A DNA stretch of 64,000 nt from Anseranas semipalmata (lineage: Eukaryota > Chordata > Aves > Anseriformes > Anseranatidae): NCBI GenBank assembly GCA_013399115.1, contig VXAA01000904.1, positions 389,979 to 453,978 of the forward strand, written 5' to 3'. The translations under genes and the position numbers were made by a program. The first letter of the stretch is position 1. Each line of letters opens with the position of its first letter. Shown in pieces: positions 53,201 through 60,840 of the stretch. The notes below the pieces were generated by a model. It searched no databases. It saw only the letters and a program-made list of their open reading frames with translations, and was not told where the DNA came from.

Positions 53201-56200
53201 TTTTGAGAGACTAGCAAACGTCATCGTCTGTTGGTTGTCTCAAGTGAAACACAGAAATTAGCAGCATCTTTTGGCTGCTCTAAGGAGGTGGTATCCTATG
53301 CCCTCTTATGTCTCTTTTGAAAGAAAAAGGAGTCCTTGTCTATGCAAAATGGAGCCCATCTCTCTCCCTCAGAACTTCCTATGCTGCACAATTTTTTCTT
53401 TCCTACAGGATTTCCTAAACCAATTGAACCTTTGCTGGGGACACCTGGCTGACTCTGAACTCCGTGATGTGGATCGTCTTCGAAGTGTGACTTTGTTCTT
53501 TATTCATTTGGGCCCACTCCTGGGCCTACTTCTGGGGTTCAGTCTCTTCTGAGATTGGCTTTCTTACTTAGACCCTTTGAGGTCAGTTTGACACCCCACT
53601 TCTGGGATTGGTTTGATGCACTTGGTAACGGTAATTTAATGAAATATATGTACATGTATGTCCATAATCTGTCATAAGTGTAGTACTGATAAGTATAACC
53701 TATCATAAGCATATTTGCTGTTATAGTATTGACAATTGTAATCCATAATATTTACTGTTACAGTATTATACATAAGTTTGTTGAACCTAGAATACTAATT
53801 TAGATTTGCTGCTAGAATACTGATTTTCCTGCGTCTAGTTGCCTTCCTAATTGCTGCTACTATTAATTAGTGCTATTCATTCAATTTCCGCAACATATAT
53901 GTATATATATATATATATATATTTGCTTCCTGGTAATATTGAATTACAAATAGCTTGATATCTCTATCCATGTTCGCCGTTAATCACAGAATATTTGCTA
54001 GTGGTGATTTGTGGTCATCTGTAATAAAGAGAAGTTTTTAGAACATAAAGCCTCCGCGACCTTTTGTATTATGGAATCCTACCAACTCCCAGTTGTGATC
54101 TCTGTATACCCGCAGGCTGGTTAACCCTGAAGGGCAAATCATGAACTTCATAGGTGTCAGAAGTAAGATTCTGTAAAATACAGTCATGGATGCTTTCAAG
54201 GAGTTGGTAGAAGAACACTGAAAAGTGCACAAGGCTGTCCTGGTTTCAGCTGGGATAAAGTTAATTTTCTTCCCAGAAGCTGGTAGGGTGCTGTGTTCTG
54301 GATTTAGGATGAGAATAATGCTGATAACACACTGATCTTTTAGTTGTTGCAGAGCAGTGCTTACACTAAGTCAAGGCCATTTCAGCTCCTCGTGCTGCCC
54401 TGCCAGCGAGGAGGCTGGGGGTGCACCAGGAGCTGGGAGGGGACACAGCCAGGACAGCTGACTCAGACTGGCCAGAGGGATGTCCCATACCACGTGGCAT
54501 CATGCTGACGAATAAGACGGGGGGAAATTGATGGGGGAGGGGGACAGCGCTTTTGGGGGTCTGGCTGGGCATCAGTTGGTGAGTAGTGAGCAATTGCATT
54601 GTGCATCACTTGTTTTGGGTATTCTTTTATCATTACTATTATTATTATTGTTTTTCCCTTGCTTTTCTGTCCTATTAAACTGTCTTTGTCTCAACCCATG
54701 CGTTTTACCTTTTTTCTGATTCTCTCCCCCATCCCGCTGCGGGGGAGTGAGAGAACGGCTATGTGGTGCTTAGCTGCCTTCTGGCTTAAACCATAATAAA
54801 AATACAGCTGGATGGTATAATAAGGAACATAATGTTGAAGAACTAATAATTTTCTTGTTTAAAAATAGTATTTATATTGCCCGCAGCCTTTCTATGTAAG
54901 TACTACAACAATCAGATTGTTTAAGTTTCTGAAGAAGAAGCCATACAACCTGTGAACAGTCCGAATGGGCCTGCTCTGTAATAGACTGAGTTCTTCTCAA
55001 CATCAAGAGCACAGGGTCTGCTTAGATCTCTTTCATATCCCGAAAAAGAAAACCTGCTTGAAGACTAACAGATTGGTCAGCTATTTGTGATTTCAGACAA
55101 CTCTTTTAAATGTCGCTCAAGTGCACAGAGGTGCTAATTAGAATGAAAAATGTTCAAAAGATCATTGCTGATTACATTAAACAAACATGGAGAGAAGCTT
55201 AAACTTCCCAGGGAACTCTTCAGCAGTTAAATGTTTTTGACTTTGCTGAAACTTGTCCGCCATAAAGTCCAAAACCCCAAACTGCCATCTTGATTTTTGT
55301 TTATCTAACTACACTGTCTTGTTCTTCCCAGCCTTCAATAAATGTATATACTACTGTTAAAATTGGATCAAGATGCTATGGTTTTTAAATCTACTTACTA
55401 AAACTAAACCTTGAGGTTTGTATTTGACACCTTCCCCAACCACATATGTGTTTCATGATGCTTTAGATAATTTTCAGTGAAAGCATAGTGTAAGGTGTTT
55501 TATTTTCTACACTCTCCCTAACCCTTTAAGAGCCTTGTCCTTCTGTCCTCCAAGCCCTATCCTTCTCTTCTCTTCATGTTGCAAATTTTTCAAGGACTTC
55601 AGGATACGAGCCAAAGATAACTTGAACTTTCCTCCCTACTTGTTGGGATTGGGGTTACAATCCTTAGCTGTTCCTCACCAGCTTTTCCCATTCCTGAGAG
55701 GATTTTTACGTTTGCCCTGAAATAGCTTAAAGTCTGCTACTGCTGAGCCTCCTCGGTATTCATGTACAGACCCCCTCCCCTGCCTTTTTGCCCCTTCCTC
55801 AACTGCTGTTAGTTCTTAGTTATAACTAGGGAGCTTGTTTGTCTGGCATTCATCTAACTTCTTCTGCTAACCTGGTATAGATTAGCCAAATTTATTCACA
55901 CATAAGAAATTTTATTAAACCATTTTATAGCCTTGCTTATAGTTTTCTTGTTTTTCTATTGTATAGCCCATTGATTGAGAACCAAATTCTATTGAAAATC
56001 AATAGCTGGAACTGTTTCTACATTATCAGATACAAAGACTCCATTAATAACTTAATTAATAGCATGTAGGACATGCATGGTTGTGCTGAAATGTTTAATG
56101 AAAAGAAGAGAATGAATACTGAATAGAGTAAGTAACAGCTTTGACATCAGCTTCAGGTATAACAAGGTATTCACAAAGCAAAGAAGAGAAACCATGTAAT

Positions 56201-59200
56201 TTCCTTTGCCTATCCATAAGCCCTTTTTCTCATGAATCCGCCACTTCAGAGAATCTGACAAAAGCAGTGTCATTAAACACACATTCAGCTTTGTATAGCT
56301 TTGGATTGACCAAACTTTTGCATCACAGATATAAATGCATCTTATTTCCATCATTATAGTTTAACAACTAAATGACCTCTAAAGACAGAAACATCAGTTT
56401 CTTTCCTTTTTTGCATGTTCTTCTGTTTCTATTTATATTTCTTTGTATGCTTCCTCCGGTACATCTCCCACCCACATTTACTGCTTTCTCTCAGTCTCCT
56501 ACTTGCAAGCTTCTCCACCCTCCCCCCAGGACGTATTTCTAGCAGCTGGGTTCTCTCCTACACAGATCATCCCTCCTTGTACTGTGAAACAGCAAGCCAA
56601 CCACAAAGACATAAATGAGGCTACACTGAAAGAAAAAAGCCATTTGCTATTAAAAAAAAAATCACCTCTACCACAAACAAATTGATTTTGGTGCCTTTGA
56701 TTTAATGACATATCCCTTTACAGACATACATAAAACAACACTAAAAGGCAGAGCTATCAGTTTCTATATTTTAAAGTATATTAATGTATACTTGCAAGAT
56801 TGTAATCTGATTAAAAATCTACCACCATAATAGTGCTCACACAATGATTCTTAAATATTGAAGAGTAAGACACTACTCCAGAACACTGTAGAAACAAAAC
56901 ATACATATGTGCTCTGAGAAATATTTTCCTCATTAAGTACATTTCGACAGTCTGACCGTTTTTCAAAAGCTTGACTATTCATTCATCTATCTACAGTTAA
57001 GTAGATGTTACATAGTACTCCATATCCTCTAGACAGTAGCTAAGTATCTGAGGACAGTACAGGTAAGCACAGTTTGAAGAGTTTCCATCTGCTTCTCTCA
57101 TTGTTATAGGTAATGAAAATGGTATCAAAGTGTACCAAAGGTGCAAAACATTCTGTATTCCTGTACTTGTTTTTGCACTAGAGAGGTAATTTACGAAATG
57201 CTTTTCTAATACATGTCATTTCATACGTGCAAAGGTTAAAGCTATTTCCTTCTAACACTGCATCTCTTTTGGAGGTGTGTTCACCTCCTTTGCTGCTTAA
57301 AGGTCACTCAAACTCTGGGCACCCAGCCCTCCTGCCACATAACCCTGCTGTACATCCAGACTACATACATCCACCTAGATTATTTTCCTTCTCTCATTGT
57401 AGATTTTTTGACTGCTTTACAAATCTGACTGCTTTTTATACTGCAGGTTCATCACCATAGATTAAATACAAGGGACAAAATCAGATCTGGCTTTGTTTAT
57501 TGGAAGTTTCAATTCAATGTAAGATTTTTAATTCTTACCATGGTCTGTAAGTTCAGATATGCAGAGTTGACTTGATCTCTCATTTCCACTTGATTCATCA
57601 CATCCTATGGACACAGAGTCGCATGTAGTGACTGGCTGAGAATGAATTAGCGGTTTGGAAGTCTGTTCATCAGATTCCTTAGTCAAACAAAGCAGCATGG
57701 AGAAACAGGTACAGTTAGAGCTTTCAGCAGGACCACAATACAATGGCTGCCCTGATCCACAAAACTGCTGGGACTCATATTCAGCAAATACCAAAAAAAA
57801 ACAACCCTCCTAACTCTTTTATAAATGATCAGCAGTGACTCAGCCACAAGTTAAGACAGATTTAACATGATTTTTTTTCTCCAGAGACAATGAGAAATAG
57901 AAACTAGAGTACATGCTAAAGAAAAGGTAGAGAACAAAGCACTAAACCAAACCTTGTTATTTCTGTGATGATTTCACTATTTCCAAACCGACACTGTTCA
58001 CTGTATGACAAAACATAGTGCTAGTTCTGTTGCAGATACCTTAAAAGCTGGGAGTCATTCCAAGACTTCATTCTTACTAAGACAGTTGAAATGTTAATAT
58101 TCTTAACCAATCAAATGAAAAGAATCCACAGCCATGCCAAGTAAGAGTGTTTGAAGGATTACAAATCTTGAAAATGAATGTATTTTGAACTCTGATATCA
58201 CATAGAAGATCAGTAAGTCCAGATTTAGATTTAAGGGCGTCCAAATAGAAGAAAATTTTTCAATAAATAGTTTGTTGAACTATGTCTGAATATCTGAATG
58301 TACTTGCTCTCATCAAAGATCCACAGGGTTCGGCTAAGTGGTCCGGACTTCGATGCACTTCCAAATTATTAATCTCAGGGCAGGACTATGTATCAAGTCC
58401 TAAAGAAAGTGTGTGGAGAACAGAAGAGGTATACACTGAAAGTGTGTAAATGAGGCCTCCAAGACAACAGCCCATACTTACATGTAGGACATTGACATTC
58501 AGCTGCTGAAAATTACGGGACCTGAATTCTTGCATTCTTTTGATATTTTCTTGATATTTTTCTTCTGCCAGCTGTCTGTAAATACAGAATACTTGCAATT
58601 AGGCTGTGATATCAGGGATTGCACAAAGAGATCTTCTAACGGTAGATGTGGAAAATCAAATGCCATAATCAGAATGCTATGGTGCCAAACGTTCATGGTA
58701 TCTACTCAAGGTGAGGTTAGTTTTAGTGAACTCACAAATAGATCTCAGGCTTTATTTCCAAACAGTGATCATACTTATCTTTCACAACCTGCATAATATT
58801 ATTGAGAAACAGTAAATTATTAGCCCCAGTCTCTTTTCTCTCTTCCAAAGATCTTAAACATGTCAGACTTTATTCCACTATGTAGTCCAGGGACCTTTCA
58901 GGTAAAGACAGGCACACAACACTTGTGTGCTATGAACACTTCCCCTGGGGTAGAGTTGGAAATGGTATTTTTTCTGTACGGGACTACTTATGCCAGGTGC
59001 TACACTAAGCAAATCCTCCAGCTTCCATCACTAAATTCCCTTCTCATCTATGACTAGATTTGCACTGCTGAAAGCAGATCTCTAGTGTGAGAAGCTACTA
59101 TGTTTTTGCACTGTTTCAAATATTTTCAGGCAGAATCAGCTGGCAATAACCCAGAGCTTAATATAGATCAGGGTAAAACCATCACAATTTTGAAGATTGA

Positions 59201-60840
59201 TGATTGAGAATAAGATTGGCAGATTAATATGTTGCCTTTATATTACAAAATACATATATTTACTTTTGTTGCTGGGGAAAAAAACATGAAAATCTAAATA
59301 GAAAACGCTAAAATGCAAGAAAGAAAAGAAAATGAAAAGCAAACTAGAAATAGACTGCAATTAGCATTATTTCCTAATTTCCATCCATTTAAAAAAAATG
59401 AAAGAGACAGACTTCCTATTTATAAATTTCCTATGAGAATGGGCCTACCATACTGTTGAGAACACCATGCAGAAAAGGTGTTAACTTTTATATAGTGGTT
59501 TCATTTCAAGGAGGTTTGTTTTTTTTTTTTTTTTTTTTTTGTTAATTTGTATAAATTTACATACCATCTCCAGTCTCAAATGCAATGGTTGGTGTCAGAC
59601 AGACATAAATGCTGATCAGACATATTTTCCAAAAGGAAATAAAGGCCTTTAAATTTTTATTTCTAGCTTTTGGGTACAGGCACAACAGGCTGGCACAAGT
59701 AACACTAGGATGTGATTTTACAGAGAATTTTTGTAAAGCTGTAATTAGCATTCATTTGCAGGTATGTGCAACAGCTGCAAAGTTACTGAGGCCAAAAATT
59801 CAGACTTCATGTTACTTTCCAATATTTCTCTGAAGTAAGACATCATTGCCTTACTGAACTGCTAGCTTGTTTTGGCATGACAGGGCTAAGATGCCGATTC
59901 TTATGATCAAAAATAATCATTCCTATTTTACCCTCTATAAATAACTGAGTAAACATTTGTTAATTTATATTGTACTTTGCAAAATGCTTTTAAGAAAATA
60001 TTAAAAACGAATGTGGAGCTTTTCTGATTTACATTCACATCACTTGGAACACTGAACATTTTTAACTGGGAAAAACTCAAGTGTGTCATCAAAACAGTAT
60101 TTTCTTTCTATTTAAAAATGGAATCCATGCATACAAACATAGCCTTCAAGCTGCTTCTCATATGCCACTCAGAAGTGGTACTTCAAATCACCCCTTTCAT
60201 TATGTCTTTCGTACTTAATAAAAAACTATAAACTGTAAAGCCCTTACAATGTGTCGATCACCCCATTATTTGATCATTTGATAAGACTATTTTCTCTGAG
60301 CTATTAACTTCCATTGGCAAATCTCTTAGGACAAAACAATTGACAAAAGCTGTATTGTAACTAAACATCCAACTCCTCAGAATATGCAATCCTTAAAATG
60401 ACAAGTCATTAACAAAATCCCCTATTGTAATGAATCTGAAAATCTCTCATATAGTTATTTAAACAGAAATACTGTGCTCAAAGTACCAGTTTTGGGCTAA
60501 TGCTCTGACTTTTTTTTCTACATAAATAATTACCATGATTTAACTCATCCAAAATCCCCATTTACTTTGAGTTAGTTGAAGACCCTTTTTTTAAATTTTA
60601 GTTTATTTTAAATTTTATTTTTTTTTATTTCTATCTTGACTGTTCCAGTTCTCTAGTTAGACTGCTGAAAAGGGAAAATTGCATGGTTAGGGCAAAATAA
60701 TAGTGTTATGCACAACTTACTTCAACTTCTTTGCTTTCTCATCTGCAGCATTTAACTTCCTCAGCCTCATTCTTTCCCGTGGTGTCATTTTCTGAACTTC
60801 AGACAGTTCCTGTAGAGTTTGCAAATGAACTTTCCTTTGC
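8069..60840 (-). CDS. NEK11: NEK11 spliced coding region, C-terminal part (seven exons; 5' exons outside window)
   Basis: NEK11 is a NIMA-related Ser/Thr kinase of the DNA-damage response. In human it acts downstream of CHK1, phosphorylates CDC25A to mark it for degradation (G2/M arrest), and is also linked to NEK2A in the nucleolus. The visible exons encode about 280 residues of the non-catalytic half: the basic/coiled-coil segment after the kinase ([15 protein letters not shown], then [12 protein letters not shown] and RSRNFQQL), an acidic stretch ([12 protein letters not shown], then [10 protein letters not shown]), a DSDIEAM segment, and the conserved end ([15 protein letters not shown] and [16 protein letters not shown]). 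These follow human NEK11 as I remember it, in the same order. Phases join exactly at all six junctions, with GT donors and AG acceptors. The kinase domain is not in the window. There is no frameshift or internal stop, so the gene looks functional. Family identification is very secure; one acceptor (third visible exon) has an alternative. Confidence 0.95.
10536..10536. other. Single ambiguous base (N)
   Basis: An N directly at the end of a T homopolymer; most likely an assembly or polishing uncertainty in homopolymer length. Confidence 0.9.
12060..12950. repeat. Probable ancient interspersed repeat (unnamed, amniote-wide type)
   Basis: Blocks such as AGATTTAAACCCACATCTCCC, given here as TTTAAACCCACATCTCCC, then TGATTTGTATAAAAG, CATAGGCACTTAG and GTGCCTAAAAATG, recall a degenerate repeat seen in bird, turtle and crocodile DNA (parts reading like 'TTTAAACCCAGGTCTCCCA' and 'TAGGCACCTAA'). 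The resemblance is from memory, and both boundaries and class are uncertain. Confidence 0.35.
15369..15432. repeat. Compound (ACA)n / (CA)n microsatellite
   Basis: About seven ACA units (15371-15390), an A-rich spacer, then about nine CA units (15402-15420) and a CA-rich tail. Located in the NEK11 last intron. Confidence 0.95.
15882..15903. repeat. Poly(T) run (22 bases)
   Basis: A perfect T homopolymer; on the minus strand a poly(A). No recognisable retroposed body is attached. Confidence 0.9.
18119..18557 (+). mobile_element. CR1 LINE, 5'-truncated, with intact 3' end, plus strand
   Basis: Typical CR1 3' region: GAGGAACGGCTGAGGTCACT, CCTGAGAAGAGGAGACTGAG, GGGTGTTAGGAAAAGGTTCT, GGGCACTGGAACAGGCTCCC and a CR1 tail ending ATTCTATGATTCT. 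No poly(A), as expected for CR1. It is less diverged and more GC-rich than the other copies here, so probably the youngest CR1 in the window. It holds no complete ORF and sits sense-opposed to NEK11. Confidence 0.95.
23476..23490. repeat. Poly(A) run
   Basis: A homopolymer followed by an A-rich, then C-rich stretch; no element attached. Confidence 0.7.
25244..25340 (-). CDS. NEK11: NEK11 exon F
   Basis: This 97-nt exon lies between a TTTGTAG acceptor and a strong GTAAGTAA donor. It completes Gly and encodes [20 protein letters not shown], then [11 protein letters not shown], ending two bases into a Glu codon. Human ends the same exon with VMARTKMKRMRE. The first half is poorly conserved and Pro/Gly/Thr-rich. 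The basic end leads into the conserved C-terminal domain in the last exon. Confidence 0.93.
25841..25908. repeat. TA/TATG-rich microsatellite
   Basis: Alternating TA with TATG and CATA interruptions; strongly self-complementary and likely variable in length. Confidence 0.9.
26030..26345 (-). mobile_element. Probable CR1 LINE fragment, old, minus strand
   Basis: Reads like the reverse complement of a CR1 3' region: a CACAGAA-type start (AATCACAGAAGACTG), ACAATTCCAGAGCCTCACTG, and AAATTTATTTACTGGCCAGC followed by a TTTTTCTCCTGTGTTAGTCC end. Highly diverged, so the family call is moderate. Confidence 0.5.
32086..32105. repeat. Poly(A) run (20 bases)
   Basis: A perfect A homopolymer about 360 bases from exon E on its downstream side; no element attached. 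Confidence 0.85.
32466..32526 (-). CDS. NEK11: NEK11 exon E
   Basis: This small 61-nt exon has a TTTATCCTCAG acceptor and a GTAAGATG donor. It encodes [20 protein letters not shown] plus the first base of Gly. The human counterpart is DSDIEALARCLENVLGCTSL. The predicted helix has a regular hydrophobic pattern. It is too short to stand out as an ORF and was found from its splice sites and its homology. Confidence 0.93.
32527..37200 (-). other. NEK11: NEK11 intron between exons D and E (about 4.7 kb)
   Basis: Bounded by GTATGTG and CCTCAG. It holds an AATA run (34012-34027) and a 13-bp tandem repeat (36964-37018) about 180 bases from exon D. Nothing else is recognised. Confidence 0.85.
36964..37018. 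repeat. 13-bp tandem repeat (CAAGAATCTTTGT)
   Basis: Two exact copies of CAAGAATCTTTGT (36964-36989), then a third variant (CAAGAATCAATGA) and two decayed partial units starting CAAGAA. Confidence 0.9.
37201..37325 (-). CDS. NEK11: NEK11 exon D (acidic segment)
   Basis: This 125-nt exon runs from a GCCTTTAG acceptor to a GTATGTG donor. It completes Glu and reads [18 protein letters not shown], then [20 protein letters not shown] and NHQ. Human has IPEDPLVAEEYYADAFDSY followed by an acidic run, so both the motif and the acidic character are kept. It ends in phase 0, and the next exon starts DSDIE, as in the human QQDSDIEAL junction. The Glu/Ser-rich composition suggests a disordered, PEST-like regulatory segment; that role is an inference. 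Confidence 0.95.
37583..37675 (-). mobile_element. CR1 LINE 3'-end fragment, minus strand
   Basis: About 90 bases matching the reverse complement of the CR1 3' end: CATAGAAAAATTCAGGCTGG, AAAGGACCTCAGAGGATCCT and CTCACTCAAAGCAGGGTCAG. Short and truncated. It lies 260 bases from exon D, inside the large intron. Confidence 0.85.
40681..40710. repeat. 15-bp direct duplication
   Basis: CAAAAGAAAAAGAGT is followed immediately by CAAAAGAAAAAGAGC; a perfect tandem pair apart from the last base. Confidence 0.9.
41661..42077 (+). mobile_element. CR1 LINE, 5'-truncated, with 3' end, plus strand
   Basis: CR1 landmarks in order: CTGGAGCATCTGG, TGTCTACAACTATCTGA, AATGGAGCCCAACTCTTCTC, CATCCTTGGAGGTGTTCAAG, CTGCCCGAGAGGTCTCTTCC, and a tail ATTGTATGATTCTGTG. 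Moderately diverged, with no ORF. Confidence 0.92.
42491..42538. repeat. (TTTC)n/(TTCC)n microsatellite
   Basis: A pure pyrimidine tract of mixed TTCC and TTTC tetramers, about twelve units. Confidence 0.95.
51105..51156. repeat. (TATC)n microsatellite inside a 16-bp direct repeat
   Basis: TATAAAGCAGATACCT occurs at 51105-51120 and again at 51141-51156, separated by five TATC/TCTA units and TATA. The pattern suggests slippage or a local duplication that captured the microsatellite. Confidence 0.9.
51785..51822 (+). promoter_or_regulatory. Two near-CRE sites upstream of the RING ORF (candidate promoter)
   Basis: TGATGTCA (51785-51792) and TGACCTCA (51815-51822) each differ by one base from the palindromic CRE TGACGTCA and lie 30 bp apart, about 315-350 bp before the RING start codon. 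CREB/CREM binding, possibly testis-specific, is an inference. No TATA box is obvious. Confidence 0.3.
51872..52049 (+). repeat. 29-31 bp minisatellite (about six units) upstream of the RING ORF
   Basis: Units begin at 51872, 51901, 51932, 51961, 51990 and 52019, each starting CCTGCTGGT or a variant (CTTGCTGGT, CCTTCTGGT, CCTGCCAGC, CCTACCGGT) and ending GAGGT, GAAGT or AAAGT. The period is 29 bp except one 31-bp unit; the last unit decays. It probably lies in the 5' UTR of the RING transcript. Its antisense frame is also open, but that reading is just the repeat. Confidence 0.88.
52136..52621 (+). CDS. TOPORS-like C3HC4 RING-finger protein (161 aa, single exon)
   Basis: A probable E3 ubiquitin (or SUMO) ligase. 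The RING is complete: Cys18 and Cys21 (CPIC), Cys34 and His36 (CRH), Cys39 and Cys42 (CAEC), then Cys53 and Cys56 (CPIC), spaced x2-x12-x1-x2-x2-x10-x2. The block [19 protein letters not shown] and the following [13 protein letters not shown] resemble TOPORS, and TOPORS also has an Asp-Asp pair about 10 residues after the RING (SPDD here). The tail, residues 85-150, is Arg/Ser/Gln-rich ([24 protein letters not shown]), echoing the RS-rich part of TOPORS, but the protein is far shorter than TOPORS (about 1000 residues). The start codon has A at -3, and an ATTAAA signal lies 80 bases after the stop. No intron is needed, which fits a retrocopy or a member of an avian multicopy family. It lies antisense within a NEK11 intron in GC-rich DNA unlike its surroundings. 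The domain is certain; expression and the orthologous name are not. Confidence 0.75.
   Translation: MNQPPQALPAQAPRDETCPICLGLLADASCLDPCRHSFCAECIQRWAAARADCPICRQPVVAIVCWALCSPDDASACWPWHRFQPNAGPGPHRQRQRQGSPSSYWSHSGSPRHRERSPSTPCQRVRSLSWSREQDRQRQLRSLWDVDPEVAQGPIGGARCW
52704..52709 (+). terminator. ATTAAA polyadenylation signal after the RING ORF
   Basis: An ATTAAA variant signal in GCATGATTAAATTATTGG, about 80 bases after the RING stop codon, followed by a T/G-rich stretch (TTATTGGTTTCC and GGTCATTCGTGTGG). It would give a compact transcript of under 1 kb. Confidence 0.45.
52805..52945 (+). repeat. Degenerate GGGATGGGAA-type repeat
   Basis: Scattered copies of GGATGGGA, GGGAATGGGAAA, GGATGGGAATTT and GGATGGGAAATC over 140 bases. 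G-rich on the plus strand; it opens overlapping ORFs that are only the repeat. Confidence 0.7.
53230..54075 (+). other. Stretch of uncertain origin, possibly an LTR or exon remnant
   Basis: The stretch has a strong splice-acceptor-like motif (ATTTTTTCTTTCCTACAG, ending 53408). It also has an open frame to 53552 ending in a hydrophobic run ([19 protein letters not shown]), a TA microsatellite, and AATAAA at 54023-54028 followed by AAGCCTCCGCGACC. This could be internal or LTR sequence of an endogenous retrovirus or a 3' exon of the RING transcript; I cannot decide. Confidence 0.3.
53894..53922. repeat. (TA)n microsatellite
   Basis: Alternating TA with one G interruption, about fourteen units. 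Confidence 0.95.
54236..54798 (+). mobile_element. Solo LTR of an avian ERVL-type endogenous retrovirus
   Basis: Starts TGTCCTGGTTTCAGCTGGGA and runs about 560 bases to GGCTTAAACCATAATA. It holds the landmarks I recall for this common neoavian family: GGATTTAGGATGAGAATAAT, GAGCAATTGCATTGTGCATC, an ATT-repeat tract, a poly(A) signal in CTATTAAACTGT, and TCTCCCCCATCCCGCTG. No second copy, polypurine tract or gag-pol sequence is visible, so it looks like a solo LTR. The expected terminal CA is degraded and no target-site duplication is clear. Confidence 0.85.
54799..57538. other. NEK11: Intronic sequence between the LTR and NEK11 exon C
   Basis: Mostly AT-rich, with C/T-rich stretches (about 55.5-55.8 and 56.4-56.6 kb). 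No exon, RNA gene or named repeat recognised. Confidence 0.6.
57539..57677 (-). CDS. NEK11: NEK11 exon C (variable linker; acceptor choice uncertain)
   Basis: This 139-nt exon encodes 46 residues beginning [10 protein letters not shown] and ending SELTDH, plus the first base of the Glu codon that starts EIPEDP in the next exon. Human NEK11 has ESDEPT and GYHEIPEDP at the same points. The donor is GTAAGAAT. The chosen acceptor (GACTAAG) has a textbook layout: a CTAAC branch-point motif about 36 nt upstream and a pyrimidine-rich tract. The frame stays open upstream, and a second phase-0 acceptor (TCCCAG, exon start 57767) would add 30 Cys-rich residues with little likeness to human. The middle of the exon is poorly conserved, as expected for a disordered Ser/Thr-rich linker. 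Confidence 0.85.
57678..58481 (-). other. NEK11: NEK11 intron between exons B and C (about 0.8 kb)
   Basis: Begins GTAAGTATG and ends GACTAAG with a CTAAC branch-point motif. Human NEK11 has roughly 35 extra residues at this junction; I looked for an exon encoding them here and found none that stays in frame between good splice sites. Confidence 0.8.
58482..58575 (-). CDS. NEK11: NEK11 exon B
   Basis: This 94-nt exon lies between a TTTACAG acceptor and a GTAAGTATG donor. One base completes the Lys codon from the previous exon, then 31 codons read [17 protein letters not shown] and [14 protein letters not shown]. This matches the human coiled-coil segment [22 protein letters not shown]. It ends in phase 0 after His. 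The sequence is Lys/Glu-rich and helical. An alternative acceptor four bases further in (TTTACAGACAG) would break the frame with the previous exon, so the first AG is preferred. Confidence 0.95.
58576..60720 (-). other. NEK11: NEK11 intron between exons A and B (about 2.1 kb)
   Basis: Bounded by GTAAGTT and TTTACAG. It contains a 22-base T run (59519-59540) and is otherwise unremarkable AT-rich sequence. Confidence 0.85.
59519..59540. repeat. Poly(T) run (22 bases)
   Basis: A perfect T homopolymer in a NEK11 intron, with no attached retroposed body. Confidence 0.9.
60721..60840 (-). CDS. NEK11: NEK11 exon A (first visible coding exon)
   Basis: This 120-nt exon runs from a CAATTTCAG acceptor to a GTAAGTT donor. 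It encodes [30 protein letters not shown] and then AADEKAKKL, almost identical to the human segment just after the kinase domain. It starts with the third base of a Met codon (ATG split as AT|G) and ends two bases into a Lys codon. The protein segment is highly charged and likely helical, forming the start of the NEK11 coiled-coil region. Open reading continues through both splice sites into the introns, but that part shows no homology. Confidence 0.95.

Larger units (their letters stand above)
37326..57538 (-). other. NEK11: NEK11 large intron (about 20 kb) hosting a nested RING gene
   Basis: Bounded by the GTAAGAAT donor of exon C and the CCTTTAG acceptor of exon D. From 37.6 to 51.4 kb it holds two CR1 copies and microsatellites in otherwise AT-rich sequence. 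At 51.7-54.8 kb it contains the GC-rich island with a RING-finger ORF on the opposite strand and an ERVL-type LTR. From 54.8 to 57.5 kb I see nothing recognisable. Confidence 0.85.
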
